Positions 42,672 to 51,936 of a DNA stretch of 64,000 nucleotides are shown one piece after another (the stretch's first letter is position 1; each line of letters begins with the position of its first letter). Source of the stretch: an uncultured Clostridium sp. (GTDB lineage: Bacteria; Bacillota; Clostridia; TANB77; CAG-508). The notes under the pieces were generated by a model, which searched no databases, was not told where the DNA came from, and worked only from the letters and a program-made list of their open reading frames with translations. The position numbers were made by a program, and so were the translations under genes. The stretch is taken from contig URZW01000001.1 of the NCBI GenBank assembly GCA_900552555.1, positions 62,001 to 126,000 on the forward strand, written 5' to 3'.

Positions 42672-43523
42672 TTATAGGTTTTCGAATATAATTTGATCAT
42701 CTTTTGATTCAAATGTTAATTCGTATTTCCGATTTTTAGCTTGCAACTTTTCAACTAGTACTAATAATTTTGCAAATTGCTGCACTTGTTTTAAAGAAAG
42801 TTCTTCTACAGTCTTATTGTGAATTAAGCTGTCAAAAACTTCATTCCAACCTGTCGTTTCTGGTATATCTGCTTCATTGTCGATTTCTGTTTCTCCGTTT
42901 TTATAAACGAAGATAATAATTTTCTCGAAACTTTTTATACAGATTTTTACCTCTTCTAATGTTTGCTTATTAGTAGATATTGTTTTATTTTCGGCTGCAA
43001 TTCTCTCTGTGATTTCTACTAACTCTGTTGAAATTTTTTCTACTTCTTTCTGATTCTGCTTGATGATTTCTTTTAATTCCAACATTTTCTCTCTTTGCTG
43101 CCTTAATTCTTCAAAGAGCTTCATTCTTTCTGAAATCGACTTTTCATGTAACATTTCTTGCTTAGAAATTTCTGAAATTAGAAGTGTTTCTCTTTCTTTC
43201 AGTTTTTGTAATTCACTGTCTTCTGTTGTGGAATTATTCACTTGTTTGTCCTCCTGCAATATCGGTCTACTGCTTTCATGAATTTGGCTTAATGTTAATT
43301 TTGGTCCTTTTCCTTGAACTCTTTTTGTAGTTTTTCTTTTTTTTGCATTTTTTGTCATTTTCCGCACTATTGAATTTTTTGCTTTTTCACAAAAATTTTT
43401 TTCTAAATGTTCCAAAAATTCATCTTGTGTACATTCATATTTTTGAGCAAAATCTTCAAGTGTTGCTCCACGCTTTAGTTCAATTTCTAGTGTTTTTCCT
43501 TTTAAATCTTTTAAGCTACTCAT
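42672..43523 (-). CDS. Coiled-coil protein of unknown function, partner of the HTH gene
   Basis: I do not recognise a family. The 283-residue protein has an N-terminal helical, HTH-like segment (GATLEDFAQKYECTQDEFLE, about 19-38), a strongly basic linker (KKRKTTKRVQGKGPK, about 61-75), a coiled coil at about 102-200 (LKERETLLISEISKQEMLHE onwards) and a compact C-terminal domain (IIIFVYKNGETEIDNEAD to the end). There is no membrane segment. The basic linker and HTH-like start suggest nucleic-acid contact. It begins in a four-base ATGA overlap with the upstream HTH gene, so the two products are probably made together. Confidence 0.7.
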   Translation of the reverse strand: MSSLKDLKGKTLEIELKRGATLEDFAQKYECTQDEFLEHLEKNFCEKAKNSIVRKMTKNAKKRKTTKRVQGKGPKLTLSQIHESSRPILQEDKQVNNSTTEDSELQKLKERETLLISEISKQEMLHEKSISERMKLFEELRQQREKMLELKEIIKQNQKEVEKISTELVEITERIAAENKTISTNKQTLEEVKICIKSFEKIIIFVYKNGETEIDNEADIPETTGWNEVFDSLIHNKTVEELSLKQVQQFAKLLVLVEKLQAKNRKYELTFESKDDQIIFENL

Positions 43524-43858
43524 TTTAGTTCCTCCATTTTTAATGCATCGTCAATAGCCAAGATTATGCCATCAACATTTTCCAACATACCTAAAAAATA
43601 TTTTCTCAGGTTTTCAGTAGATAATATTTCTTTTTCTTGTTGGAATTCATTTTTTTTGCTATGTTGATTACGATCTCGAGAAAGTAATTCATCTCGAGAA
43701 ACATGGTTTTCATCGGCAATTTCTTGTAAATGCCGATAAATGCATTGATTCGTTACACCACAAATCTTTGCAATTTCATTAATTGTTTTTCCAGAGTTCC
43801 GAAGCTCCATGAATTCTTCTTTCATTTTGATTGTTTCTTTTGTTTCTTTCCTTGCCAT
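43520..43858 (-). CDS. Helix-turn-helix protein of unknown function
   Basis: The start is taken at the ATG at 43858, which has AAAGGAGG; the frame opens earlier at a TTG inside the operator-like palindrome. The 112-residue protein has a Lys/Glu-rich first helix, then a clear helix-turn-helix at about 23-47 (GKTINEIAKICGVTNQCIYR), a charged linker (DELLSRDRNQHSKKNEFQQE) and a C-terminal helix YFLGMLENVDGIILAIDDAL. The HTH resembles resolvase or Tn3-type homeodomain-like HTHs, but no catalytic domain is present. It is the first gene of a two-gene unit with a strong promoter and a 14-bp palindrome in the leader that could be its own operator. Confidence 0.72.
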   Translation of the reverse strand: MARKETKETIKMKEEFMELRNSGKTINEIAKICGVTNQCIYRHLQEIADENHVSRDELLSRDRNQHSKKNEFQQEKEILSTENLRKYFLGMLENVDGIILAIDDALKMEELK

Positions 43859-43877
43859 AATGTCCTCCTTTGTATCT

Positions 43878-43891
43878 TTGGTTACAACCAA
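43878..43891. promoter_or_regulatory. 14-bp inverted repeat, candidate operator
   Basis: TTGGTTACAACCAA: six-base arms separated by two bases. It lies between the -10 box (43918-43923) and the ribosome site of the HTH gene, about 20 bp downstream of the expected transcription start, where a bound protein would block transcription. Confidence 0.5.
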
Positions 43892-43917
43892 ATTTTTCTA
43901 ATATGTTTACATTTTCT

Positions 43918-43946
43918 ATTATAGCATATATTATTTCCAAAATCAA
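43918..43946 (-). promoter_or_regulatory. Sigma-A-type promoter of the HTH/coiled-coil operon
   Basis: On the minus strand, TTGATT (43946-43941) and TATAAT (43923-43918) are 17 bp apart, with an extended TGC before the -10. Confidence 0.75.
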
Positions 43947-44008
43947 TATTATGTAAATTTTTATAATTTTATACTTTATTCAATATTATGTTTTAATCTA
44001 TAAACTAT

Positions 44009-44470
44009 TTAATAATCTGAGCCTCTATCTAATCCTAAATTTTTATCACTTTTTGTAGTTAAATACTTTAAGAATATCCCCTGTGCAATTGCTTCTCCAG
44101 CTTTAAATTTCACAGTTTCTTTTCCTTCATTTTGAATTTTCACAAAAATATGTCCTTCATTATCTTTGTTATTATAATAATCAGAATCTATTATTCCTAC
44201 TTGATTTACTAGTCTAATATTAAATTTGAATCCCATTGAACTTCTTACTACTAATATTAGTACTTCATCATTTTCAAAATATGCTTTTATTCCAGTTGAA
44301 ATTTTTATAGTTTCATTTGGTTTTAATTCTATATCTTCAAGCAATAAAATATCATAACCTGCTGAAGCTATTGAATCTCTTATTGGTAATTTATATTCAT
44401 TATATAACTTTTCATCTTCCTTTACATCTTTACAAAATTGTTTATAACTTATTTTTTCAAAATCTCTCAT
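44009..44470 (-). CDS. dut: dUTPase-family nucleotidohydrolase
   Basis: Predicted to hydrolyse dUTP to dUMP and pyrophosphate. The 153 residues carry trimeric dUTPase motif I (SAGYDILLLEDI, 36-47), motif II (RSSMGFK, 76-82), motif III (NQVGIIDSDYYN, 89-100, with the catalytic-type Asp) and motif IV (GEAIAQGIFLKYL, 125-137). The C-terminus ends LGLDRGSDY and lacks the usual glycine-rich motif V (RGGFGSTG type) that closes over the substrate, so activity or specificity may differ. The ATG follows GAGAAGGA. It lies 28 bp after the last transporter of the long operon and is probably its final gene. Confidence 0.85.
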   Translation of the reverse strand: MRDFEKISYKQFCKDVKEDEKLYNEYKLPIRDSIASAGYDILLLEDIELKPNETIKISTGIKAYFENDEVLILVVRSSMGFKFNIRLVNQVGIIDSDYYNNKDNEGHIFVKIQNEGKETVKFKAGEAIAQGIFLKYLTTKSDKNLGLDRGSDY

Positions 44471-44498
44471 TTTCCTTCTCTTCTTTCTATATTTAAAT

Positions 44499-45668
44499 CT
44501 ATTTTTCTAACTCAACTCTATAAATAACACTTCTAGTATAAAAATCAATAAAATTAACTAATCCGAAAACATACAATGCGATATCAGATTTACAAAAAGT
44601 TAAACAAATTAAAACTCTAATAAAACTTCCTATTGTAGAACCTAATAACAATATTTTAGGTTTTCCTTGCATAATACATAATGTTCTATAATTTTCAAAA
44701 TGATATAAACCAAATACTCCAAATGTATAGAAAATAATATATGGAAAACAACTAGCCAATGGTAAGCTCCCATGTTGTAATAATAGATATATCACTGCAA
44801 ATACATAATTTAATAGTATTATAACTGAAAAAACATCCTTTTTCATATCTATTATTCTTTGTTTTTGTTTTTGGTAGGATTCATGTGTTGGGATTTTTAT
44901 CATTAATGTTGCTTGATATGCACTTGTTATCAATTCTAAATTTATACATATTGCATAACATACTGTATGGATTGAATATTTTTCTGTTTCCATATGACTT
45001 GCTATTACCCCATATATCAAAACAAATATACGTGAAAATAATCTTTCCAAGGAAGTTGGTATTCCATATTTTTTAACATTTTCTATCACTTCTTTATCTG
45101 GCCATTTCATTTTTAACTTCAAATTATTCAACATATATATAATAGATATTATCCAAGAAATCATTGTAGCTATAAATAGCATTTTTAAATTATGCGTTGT
45201 AAAATATGCAATTGAGTCTAATCCTATTAATGTAACATAATACACAATTAAACTGTATCTATAAAGCTTTAGTTCACCTTTTAACCTAACCATCTCAAAT
45301 AGTGTATTTGCTAATCTTCCTAAAACTAGATAACCTGTGTATAATATTAAAATATCAGATAACAATTCCTTTTGAATATCTGTTAATCCAAAAATATTTA
45401 CTATATAATTTCTTCCTAAAAATACTATTATCCCCAATACAAAACTTACTACTACATTTACAATTAAATATGATGTTTCGTCTTTTCTTGCTGTTCTATA
45501 TGTATATGTCCCCATTTCACTTAATGATTTTAGTATTAAGTCTATTGAGAATAAACTTCCACATACTACTATTGCATCTATACTGATTGCATTGTTGAAT
45601 GCTGAGTCTATGCTTTCTGCTATTCCCATAAATACAAAGCTAATTAGTATTGATATAAATTCTTTCAT
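44499..45668 (-). CDS. MATE-like multidrug/polysaccharide exporter-type membrane protein
   Basis: A polytopic protein of about 389 residues with around eleven hydrophobic helices. The start is the ATG at 45668, because GGGAGG sits five bases before it; the ATG 12 bases upstream overlaps that site. Regions such as TLFEMVRLKGELKLYRYSLI and VIENVKKYGIPTSLERLFSR resemble the MOP/MATE superfamily, where the second half repeats the first. It is shorter than typical MATE proteins (about 450). A distant relative is at 48799. The substrate is unknown. It is the penultimate gene of the long operon. Confidence 0.7.
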   Translation of the reverse strand: MKEFISILISFVFMGIAESIDSAFNNAISIDAIVVCGSLFSIDLILKSLSEMGTYTYRTARKDETSYLIVNVVVSFVLGIIVFLGRNYIVNIFGLTDIQKELLSDILILYTGYLVLGRLANTLFEMVRLKGELKLYRYSLIVYYVTLIGLDSIAYFTTHNLKMLFIATMISWIISIIYMLNNLKLKMKWPDKEVIENVKKYGIPTSLERLFSRIFVLIYGVIASHMETEKYSIHTVCYAICINLELITSAYQATLMIKIPTHESYQKQKQRIIDMKKDVFSVIILLNYVFAVIYLLLQHGSLPLASCFPYIIFYTFGVFGLYHFENYRTLCIMQGKPKILLLGSTIGSFIRVLICLTFCKSDIALYVFGLVNFIDFYTRSVIYRVELEK

Positions 45669-45707
45669 TAGTCCTCCCATTATAACTTCTTATTGCTTAC
45701 TTAAAAT

Positions 45708-46898
45708 TTATTTCCTATTTTCATACAAATACTGTTCAGTCTTTCTTAAATAAATTGTAGCAATTATCAAGAAAAACATTAATATTGAAATTGTTATTGC
45801 AAGTATATTTATATTGTAAAAATAATTATATAAAACATATACTAGGCTATAGCTTATAACTTGTCCTATAAACATATATATATTAAATATTAGCATATGC
45901 TCTTTTCTGTATTTTTCTAGCTCATCAACTTTAATTGAAGCATATACTGCACTACAAGATTCTGATTCTATTATTGTTCCAAATGAATTCATTAATATAT
46001 AATAAATCAATAATGTTACAAAACTTGCATTAAATACTACAAATAATGATGAAATGAATATAACAACAGCCATATATGGATAAAACTTCTTATTTATTTT
46101 TTTATTGTTTATTATTTTTAGTATCTGCAAAGAAATAATTGATATTGCTGCAAATAATGTATTATAATTTCCAAAACTCATTTCTGTCCCTAATCTTAAA
46201 AATAATACAATTGGTAATAGTTCTGTCATTGCCCCTTGTGCTGATATTCTTCTAAAAAACATGCATTTATAGATGTCTTTTAAGAGTTTTTTTTCTTTAG
46301 CAATTTTCCAAAATTCTTTGATATTCATTTTATTATCTTGTACTGTGAAATCTTTTATTTTCATTGATATTGCAATGATTAGTATTGTTTCTACCCCTAA
46401 GATTATAAACAATATATTGTATGAAAATTTTTCTATTATAAAGCCTGAAAACATAGGTGTTAATATTGCTGTAATATTTTCAAGTATATTTAAGTTAGCT
46501 AAATAACTACTCATTGATTTATTTGTGTTTGAACCTATTATCATAAGTTCATATGGTACAGAATAAAATAAAACTCTTACTGTGTCTAAAGTTTTAAATA
46601 AATATATATGTTTAACAATATTTTCTTTGAATATTATTAATACAAAAATGCTTATTGCACTTAACACAAAGCTTAGTCTATATATATAACTGGCATTTCT
46701 TGAATTTATTATTTTTAGTAATATGTATTCTAATAACATTCCTAGAAATACTGAATAAACTGTGTATTTTAATATAAAATTCAAATCATTATCTACTATT
46801 TTTAATATGTATATGTTAAAAAATAATGAAAAGAATACACTCATAAATTTTCTTAAAAATGCTATTATTGCTATATATTTTCTATTTACTTGTTCCAT
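45708..46898 (-). CDS. MFS-type membrane transporter
   Basis: A protein of about 396 residues with some twelve hydrophobic helices and short loops, consistent with the major facilitator superfamily. The ATG at 46898 has GAAGGGGA upstream and is preferred to the frame opening at 46913. The central loop (KIKDFTVQDNKMNIKEFWKI) between helices 6 and 7 is typical. The classic GXXXDRXGRR loop is not obvious. It overlaps the end of the next MFS gene upstream, which indicates coupled translation. The substrate cannot be read from the sequence. Confidence 0.75.
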   Translation of the reverse strand: MEQVNRKYIAIIAFLRKFMSVFFSLFFNIYILKIVDNDLNFILKYTVYSVFLGMLLEYILLKIINSRNASYIYRLSFVLSAISIFVLIIFKENIVKHIYLFKTLDTVRVLFYSVPYELMIIGSNTNKSMSSYLANLNILENITAILTPMFSGFIIEKFSYNILFIILGVETILIIAISMKIKDFTVQDNKMNIKEFWKIAKEKKLLKDIYKCMFFRRISAQGAMTELLPIVLFLRLGTEMSFGNYNTLFAAISIISLQILKIINNKKINKKFYPYMAVVIFISSLFVVFNASFVTLLIYYILMNSFGTIIESESCSAVYASIKVDELEKYRKEHMLIFNIYMFIGQVISYSLVYVLYNYFYNINILAITISILMFFLIIATIYLRKTEQYLYENRK

Positions 46899-48096
46899 TT
46901 TTTTCCCCTTCAAATTTTTCTATATCTTTCAAAATGTATCCCATTAATGGTATTGATAATGTAAGAATTATCAAAGCAAAATTCAACGTCACAACATTAG
47001 AACTAATTTCTGCTATTAATAAAATTGTATAGCTTACTATTCTTCCTAAATTTAAAATTCCTTCTCTAAGAGAAAAGAATTCAGATTGGTCATCCTTTTG
47101 AATTATACTACTATCTGACATATTAAATAAACGTATTGTTCTTGAAAGGCTTAGTATTCCATTTACAAATATTTCATAACAAAAACTATAAATTATGATT
47201 GTTATATTATTTGTATTCATTAGTACAATAAATACAGATATTACCGGAATAATACTTGATATTATTAATGCCTTTTTGTCTGATTTATTTTTACTATATT
47301 TTCCATATAATTTAATTGTAATAATTGATAAAACCGTAGAAATTGATGATATTATCCCTAAATTCATGTTGGTTTTAAATACATTAAATATTAATATTGT
47401 TATTAATGTACCAAGTGCACCATCACTTATACTAAATCCAATTAAAAATTCTACTAAAAACATCTTTTTTATTTGTTTATTTTTTCTTATTCTTTTCAAT
47501 GAATCCAATAAGTTATATTTTTTTAAAGTATAGATATTTTTTTCTGGTGTAAGCATAAATGACAAAACTATTTGTATTAAAGATATTATTAATATAATTA
47601 TTGCTGTTAGCTCAAAGTTTGTAGCAGTAATTATTGTTCCAAGTAAAATTGGACATATTACTCCAACTGTTGACACAATAATGTTTTTCTTAACTGTATA
47701 ATCCGTTCTTTCTTGGTTATCTATTTTGTTTATAACAAATAAGTTATATGGAAACCAATATGTACTTTGTGAAATTCCATATAATATAGATATTAACCCC
47801 AAATGATCTACAACTTTATCTTTTAAAATAACTATTGCCATAATATATATAAAGCTTATTATAACACCTATCCTAAACATCCCTATTCTAAATTTATTTT
47901 TTACTATACTAGCTACTATAAAGCTTCCTATTCCCAATAGAATATATGAAAATATATAATAAATTGATAAATCTATAATACTTTCTGATGAAGTTTTTAT
48001 AAAATATGCTGTTAAAAATGGGCCTAAAAATATAATCATTATTTTCTTTAATGCATCAATCGCTATTATTATATTTGCTTCTGATTTTAGTTTCAT
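46882..48096 (-). CDS. MFS-type membrane transporter
   Basis: 404 residues, about twelve membrane helices, with a central cytoplasmic loop KYNLLDSLKRIRKNKQIKKM. The overall layout resembles the 45708 protein, and the two may be old duplicates that act together or as a heterodimer. The start has ATAGGAG at good spacing. Its end overlaps the next gene's ribosome site. It lies 10 bp after the HAD phosphatase gene. Function beyond transport is unknown. Confidence 0.75.
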   Translation of the reverse strand: MKLKSEANIIIAIDALKKIMIIFLGPFLTAYFIKTSSESIIDLSIYYIFSYILLGIGSFIVASIVKNKFRIGMFRIGVIISFIYIMAIVILKDKVVDHLGLISILYGISQSTYWFPYNLFVINKIDNQERTDYTVKKNIIVSTVGVICPILLGTIITATNFELTAIIILIISLIQIVLSFMLTPEKNIYTLKKYNLLDSLKRIRKNKQIKKMFLVEFLIGFSISDGALGTLITILIFNVFKTNMNLGIISSISTVLSIITIKLYGKYSKNKSDKKALIISSIIPVISVFIVLMNTNNITIIIYSFCYEIFVNGILSLSRTIRLFNMSDSSIIQKDDQSEFFSLREGILNLGRIVSYTILLIAEISSNVVTLNFALIILTLSIPLMGYILKDIEKFEGEKNGTSK

Positions 48097-48106
48097 AGTT
48101 GGTCTC

Positions 48107-48802
48107 CTATATTTTTTCTATTAATTCACTAACACTTTTTACAATTTTCCCGTTGCAAATTTTTAATAATTCTTGTACAGATTCTTCCATACAATATCCA
48201 TTATAATTTTTTATCATTTCAATATCACTATAACCATCACCTATTGTAAAAATATTTTCTCGATTAACTTTTTCAATTTGTACTATTTCTTCTATAGCAT
48301 TTGATTTACAAGTTTTATTTGATATTATTTCAACAGCATTTCCTGATACAAAATAACAATTAACAAATTCGGCATATTTTTTATTTATTAAAGAATTTAT
48401 TTGTTCTGCTTTATTCTTTTCATATTTAGCATGAATTTTTGTTAGGTCTTTATCATTAAAATTTGTTCTGCTATTTTCTAGATTACAACAAAAATATTTT
48501 ATCGCCTTTTCAATTTCTAAATCTTTTTTGATATTTTTTATTACATCATTATCTATAGTATAATTTGAAATAATATTATTGTTTTTGTCTAGTATTGTTG
48601 CTCCATGGTTTATTATTAAATAGTCCCATTTTAATTTGTATTGTTCCGCCTTGTTCATAAAATCAAAATATGAACGTCCTGTTGCAAATATAAAAATATT
48701 TTCTTGCTTTCTGAAATTCTCTACACTTTTTTTATTTTTTTCTATGTCTTCATCATTCAAATAAAATGTTTGGTCATAATCACTAACTATTATTTTTCTC
48801 AT
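48107..48802 (-). CDS. Cof-type HAD hydrolase (phosphatase)
   Basis: A 231-residue HAD-IIB phosphatase. The nucleophile motif DYDQT (Asp8, Asp10) starts the protein, motif II is FATGRSYFD (around 40), and the metal-binding motif IV is FTIGDGYSDIEMIK near 195. The cap domain between motifs II and III is of the IIB type. Such enzymes dephosphorylate sugar phosphates or nucleotides. The gene overlaps the upstream membrane protein by four bases (ATGA type). It is one of several phosphoester hydrolases in this operon. Confidence 0.88.
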   Translation of the reverse strand: MRKIIVSDYDQTFYLNDEDIEKNKKSVENFRKQENIFIFATGRSYFDFMNKAEQYKLKWDYLIINHGATILDKNNNIISNYTIDNDVIKNIKKDLEIEKAIKYFCCNLENSRTNFNDKDLTKIHAKYEKNKAEQINSLINKKYAEFVNCYFVSGNAVEIISNKTCKSNAIEEIVQIEKVNRENIFTIGDGYSDIEMIKNYNGYCMEESVQELLKICNGKIVKSVSELIEKI

Positions 48803-49983
48803 TTTTCTAATACCTTTCCCTCTTTATCTATTTTAAAATTTTTATTAAACATAATATTTACTGTAAGAGATTGATAAAGAGAAGACGTTACTTGTCCTAT
48901 TCCAGTACAATATGGTGTTTTTAGTAATGATATAAAGAACCTTAATATTCCTGCAGTAATTTTGTTTGTTGTTATTTTTTTAGCAAATTCTGTCAATTGT
49001 AAGTAACAAGTTTTTATTTTATATACTGGATATATGATAAAATTAATTAACTCAAAACTTAGATATATTAATGTTATTCCTAAATCCAATTTATAAAATC
49101 CATATGAAATTAATAACATAATAAATGTTGTTACCATCAAAATCACATCTAGCTTATAGGCATTATTTCTATGTTCTTTATAATTAAACTCATTTTTACT
49201 TATATCTATTTTTGCAACAGTTGAAATTGCTTCGAATGAATCCCATTGTGTATCTGTTATCAACGCTACGAAATTTAATGCAACAGTATATTTTTCTCCA
49301 AATTCCATTGCATTACTTAAACCAAATAAGAAAATCAAAAAGAATAATATGTTATTTGTGATTTCTACTGATTCATATTTTATGTATTTGATTATATGTA
49401 GTTCAAATTTAAATTTTTTATATTGTTTTATCGCAACCACTAATACATATACAAATATAGCCATTAGTGTTATTCCTGCTATAATCATTTTGTTTTTTGT
49501 AAATATAGCAGTTATTATTAATACTATAAAATTCAATAAATTTAATTGTATACAATATTTATTTGCTTTTTTCTCTTCTCCATCAAAATATAATTTTTCT
49601 AATACAAAAGAAAATACTAATTGTATATATAGTTGTAATATAGAATAAACAGCAAATTCTTTGTATATTTCAAAATCCATATTCATAAATTCTACATATT
49701 TTTTTGCATTTATTGCAAATAATCCAAATATTATTAACCCTACTACTGTACCGGCTGTCATTCCTGATAATACTGCATTTTTGTCTTTGTCCTTTTCTTT
49801 ACTTATATTCGCTCCTGTTGCAAATATTGATTTTAGCAATGCAACTATAAATTGTAGTGGATATGTTAACGTAAATACATTTACTAGATTTTTGTCAACT
49901 AATAATCCAAGACAAAGCCAAGATAGTATTGGTATAAATGAGATTATTGCTAAGTTACTTGCTATTCGTAATAAACGTTTCAT
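48799..49983 (-). CDS. MATE-like polytopic membrane protein
   Basis: 394 residues with about eleven to twelve hydrophobic helices, and no signal peptide. Blocks such as SIFATGANISKEKDKDKNAV and ITDTQWDSFEAISTVAKIDI look like the MOP/MATE superfamily, in which DTQWDS-like loops occur. A basic, soluble tail (MFNKNFKIDKEGKVLEK) ends it. The ATG follows ACAGGAG. It probably exports or flips a substrate, but neither direction nor substrate is visible. It is a distant relative of the 44499 protein. Confidence 0.65.
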   Translation of the reverse strand: MKRLLRIASNLAIISFIPILSWLCLGLLVDKNLVNVFTLTYPLQFIVALLKSIFATGANISKEKDKDKNAVLSGMTAGTVVGLIIFGLFAINAKKYVEFMNMDFEIYKEFAVYSILQLYIQLVFSFVLEKLYFDGEEKKANKYCIQLNLLNFIVLIITAIFTKNKMIIAGITLMAIFVYVLVVAIKQYKKFKFELHIIKYIKYESVEITNNILFFLIFLFGLSNAMEFGEKYTVALNFVALITDTQWDSFEAISTVAKIDISKNEFNYKEHRNNAYKLDVILMVTTFIMLLISYGFYKLDLGITLIYLSFELINFIIYPVYKIKTCYLQLTEFAKKITTNKITAGILRFFISLLKTPYCTGIGQVTSSLYQSLTVNIMFNKNFKIDKEGKVLEK

Positions 49984-50042
49984 TTGTTTACTCCTGTTTT
50001 TCTTTCTTATTTTGTGCTTTTAGATTTTATATTCATTTTTTA

Positions 50043-50609
50043 TTAATTTTTTCTAAATTCGAATTCTCTAATTTCACAATTTTTTATATGAGCACTCTGA
50101 ACATGTCCATTTTCACCAATTCCATTAAAATATGCGTTAATTGCTCTACAAGTTCCACCATGTGTAACTAATAAAATGTTTTTATCTTTATATTTTTCTT
50201 GTATCTCATCTAGTAAATTCCATACCCTTTTGCATATAGTTTGTATTGGTTCTATATCTTTTTCTTTCCAATTCAAATTATAATTATTTATTATATCTAT
50301 ATCCTCATTATCAACTATACTAGGCCATTCATCTTCTGTTGTCCCTTCAACTTCACCACAGCCTCTTTCTATTAATCTTTCATCAATTATAATGTTACAT
50401 TTTGTCTCTTCATTTATTATTTCCGCTGTTTTTATTGCTCTTTTCAAAGGTGAACATATTATCAAATCTATATTATATTTTTTTATTTGTCCTTTTGTAT
50501 TCTTTGCTTGTTCTATTCCTGTGTTGTTTAATTCTATATCCGTTCTTCCTTGGCATTTTCCTGCTACATTCCAGTCTGTTTGACCATGTCTTACTACATA
50601 TATTTTCAT
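50043..50609 (-). CDS. Histidine phosphatase superfamily protein
   Basis: A 188-residue member of the phosphoglycerate-mutase-like superfamily. The phosphoacceptor motif is VVRHGQTDWN (Arg7, His8), followed by GRTDIELNNTG, the proton-donor Glu in RGCGEVEGTTEDEW near 99-102, and the second catalytic His in LVTHGGTCRAI. Substrates in the family include sugar phosphates, ADP-ribose-like compounds and cobalamin intermediates. The ATG (GGGGAG upstream) overlaps the end of the GNAT-like gene by four bases. Confidence 0.9.
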   Translation of the reverse strand: MKIYVVRHGQTDWNVAGKCQGRTDIELNNTGIEQAKNTKGQIKKYNIDLIICSPLKRAIKTAEIINEETKCNIIIDERLIERGCGEVEGTTEDEWPSIVDNEDIDIINNYNLNWKEKDIEPIQTICKRVWNLLDEIQEKYKDKNILLVTHGGTCRAINAYFNGIGENGHVQSAHIKNCEIREFEFRKN

Positions 50610-51451
50610 TTTTTCAACTCCCCATATCCTTCATATATTGTTCCATTATTTATTAAAAATTCTTTTATGCTTTTTTGTATTCTAGTTGTCTCTGGTAATT
50701 CATTATAATTATCACATTTTTTTAAATTAAATACAAAATTTAAAACATTATCTATTCCGTTTTTAGAACTTTGTATTTCAAAAAGTTCTTGAAACTTTTT
50801 GATATTAGAATTTTCATCTAACATTTTTGATATTTCTTTACTTAATAACCATGATTCACAAATATATTTTGGATTTTCTATATTATAATATTTTTTTAGT
50901 AATTCTCTCGAATTTTGTATTGCTTTTTTCACTTCATTTATATCAAGATTTTTTCCTGCTGGTATATGTATTTTAATTTTATTATTTGTTGTTGGCTCAA
51001 ATTGTAGTCTTCCGCATTCTATTAATCTTGCATTTATAAAATATGTTCCCCATAACATTTGCGAAATTCTAATTCCATCATAATGTTTGTATATAATGTC
51101 ATTTAACAAACATTCTCTTATTCTTTGCTTTTGAATCTCAATTTGTTCATTATCAAAATTGTATTTTTTTATATTTTCTTTATGATATTCAAGTCCAAGT
51201 AATAATAATATATTTGTTATAAATGGGTTTACTTTTTCTTCAAATAAAATTTCTATGTCTTTTTCTTTCCATAGTTCTCTAAACTTTTCTGTTTTGTCAA
51301 TATATAAAATTTCATATATTTCTTTTGCTTTATTTTGTATCTTTTTATTATTTTTTATTTCTTCAATACATCTGTCGCATTTTTCTTGGTAGTCAGCATC
51401 TTTTATATCATAATACTCTAGCGCTTCTTTTATTTTTTCTTTATTTAACAT
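50606..51451 (-). CDS. GNAT-like acyltransferase-domain protein (DUF5596-type)
   Basis: A 281-residue soluble protein. The middle carries NKIKIHIPAGKNLDINEVKK, then KYICESWLLSKEISKMLDEN and SNIKKFQELFEI. This pattern matches a two-domain family described as a GNAT-like N-terminal helical part with a C-terminal GNAT-like domain (VHIPxG, HSWLL, SNIxxFQ blocks). Members are usually called acyltransferase-domain proteins; their substrate is unknown. Here the HSWLL block is ESWLL. The ATG follows AAGAGGA. It sits between a true GNAT and a phosphatase. Confidence 0.7.
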   Translation of the reverse strand: MLNKEKIKEALEYYDIKDADYQEKCDRCIEEIKNNKKIQNKAKEIYEILYIDKTEKFRELWKEKDIEILFEEKVNPFITNILLLLGLEYHKENIKKYNFDNEQIEIQKQRIRECLLNDIIYKHYDGIRISQMLWGTYFINARLIECGRLQFEPTTNNKIKIHIPAGKNLDINEVKKAIQNSRELLKKYYNIENPKYICESWLLSKEISKMLDENSNIKKFQELFEIQSSKNGIDNVLNFVFNLKKCDNYNELPETTRIQKSIKEFLINNGTIYEGYGELKK

Positions 51452-51460
51452 TTTTTCCTC

Positions 51461-51916
51461 TTATTTTATATAATATTTCATAATTAATGTATCATTTTCA
51501 AATCCGTACTTTTTATAAATAGAAATTGCTTTTGGATTGTCACTAGAAAGCTTCAAAATTTCTAAATTTTGTTCTTTTGCAAATTTTATGCATTCTCCTA
51601 TTAGTTTTGTCTGTATACCTTTTCTTCTATATTCATTCAATGTAAAGACATCACAAATATATCCTTCTTTTCCACTTTTCACACACTGTGGCATATAATT
51701 TATAATTTGTAAGCCACATGTGGCAATAATATGATTTTCTTGTTCTTCTATAAAAAAAATCATATCTTCATTTAAATGTTCGATTAAATATTTTTTTGTT
51801 ACTTCATAAAGTCTTTTATCTTCTCCTTCTGGATATTCTTCTTTCCAGTCTTCTTTTTGTTGTATAACTCGTAATTTTGAAAGTTCTTCTATATCTTTTT
51901 TCTCAGCAATTCTCAT
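51461..51916 (-). CDS. GNAT-family N-acetyltransferase
   Basis: A 151-residue acetyltransferase fold. The acetyl-CoA-binding motif A is VFTLNEYRRKGIQTKLIGEC (about 92-111), which includes the (R/Q)XXGX(G/A)-like RRKGIQ. Motif B is LKLSSDNPKAISIYKKYGFE near 123-142. The N-terminal strand-helix region is MRIAEKKDIEELSKLRVIQQ. It would acetylate an amine on a small molecule or protein. The ATG follows AAGGAGG. It lies 20 bp after the HD protein gene. Confidence 0.9.
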   Translation of the reverse strand: MRIAEKKDIEELSKLRVIQQKEDWKEEYPEGEDKRLYEVTKKYLIEHLNEDMIFFIEEQENHIIATCGLQIINYMPQCVKSGKEGYICDVFTLNEYRRKGIQTKLIGECIKFAKEQNLEILKLSSDNPKAISIYKKYGFENDTLIMKYYIK

Positions 51917-51936
51917 AATTCCTCCTTATAACTATC

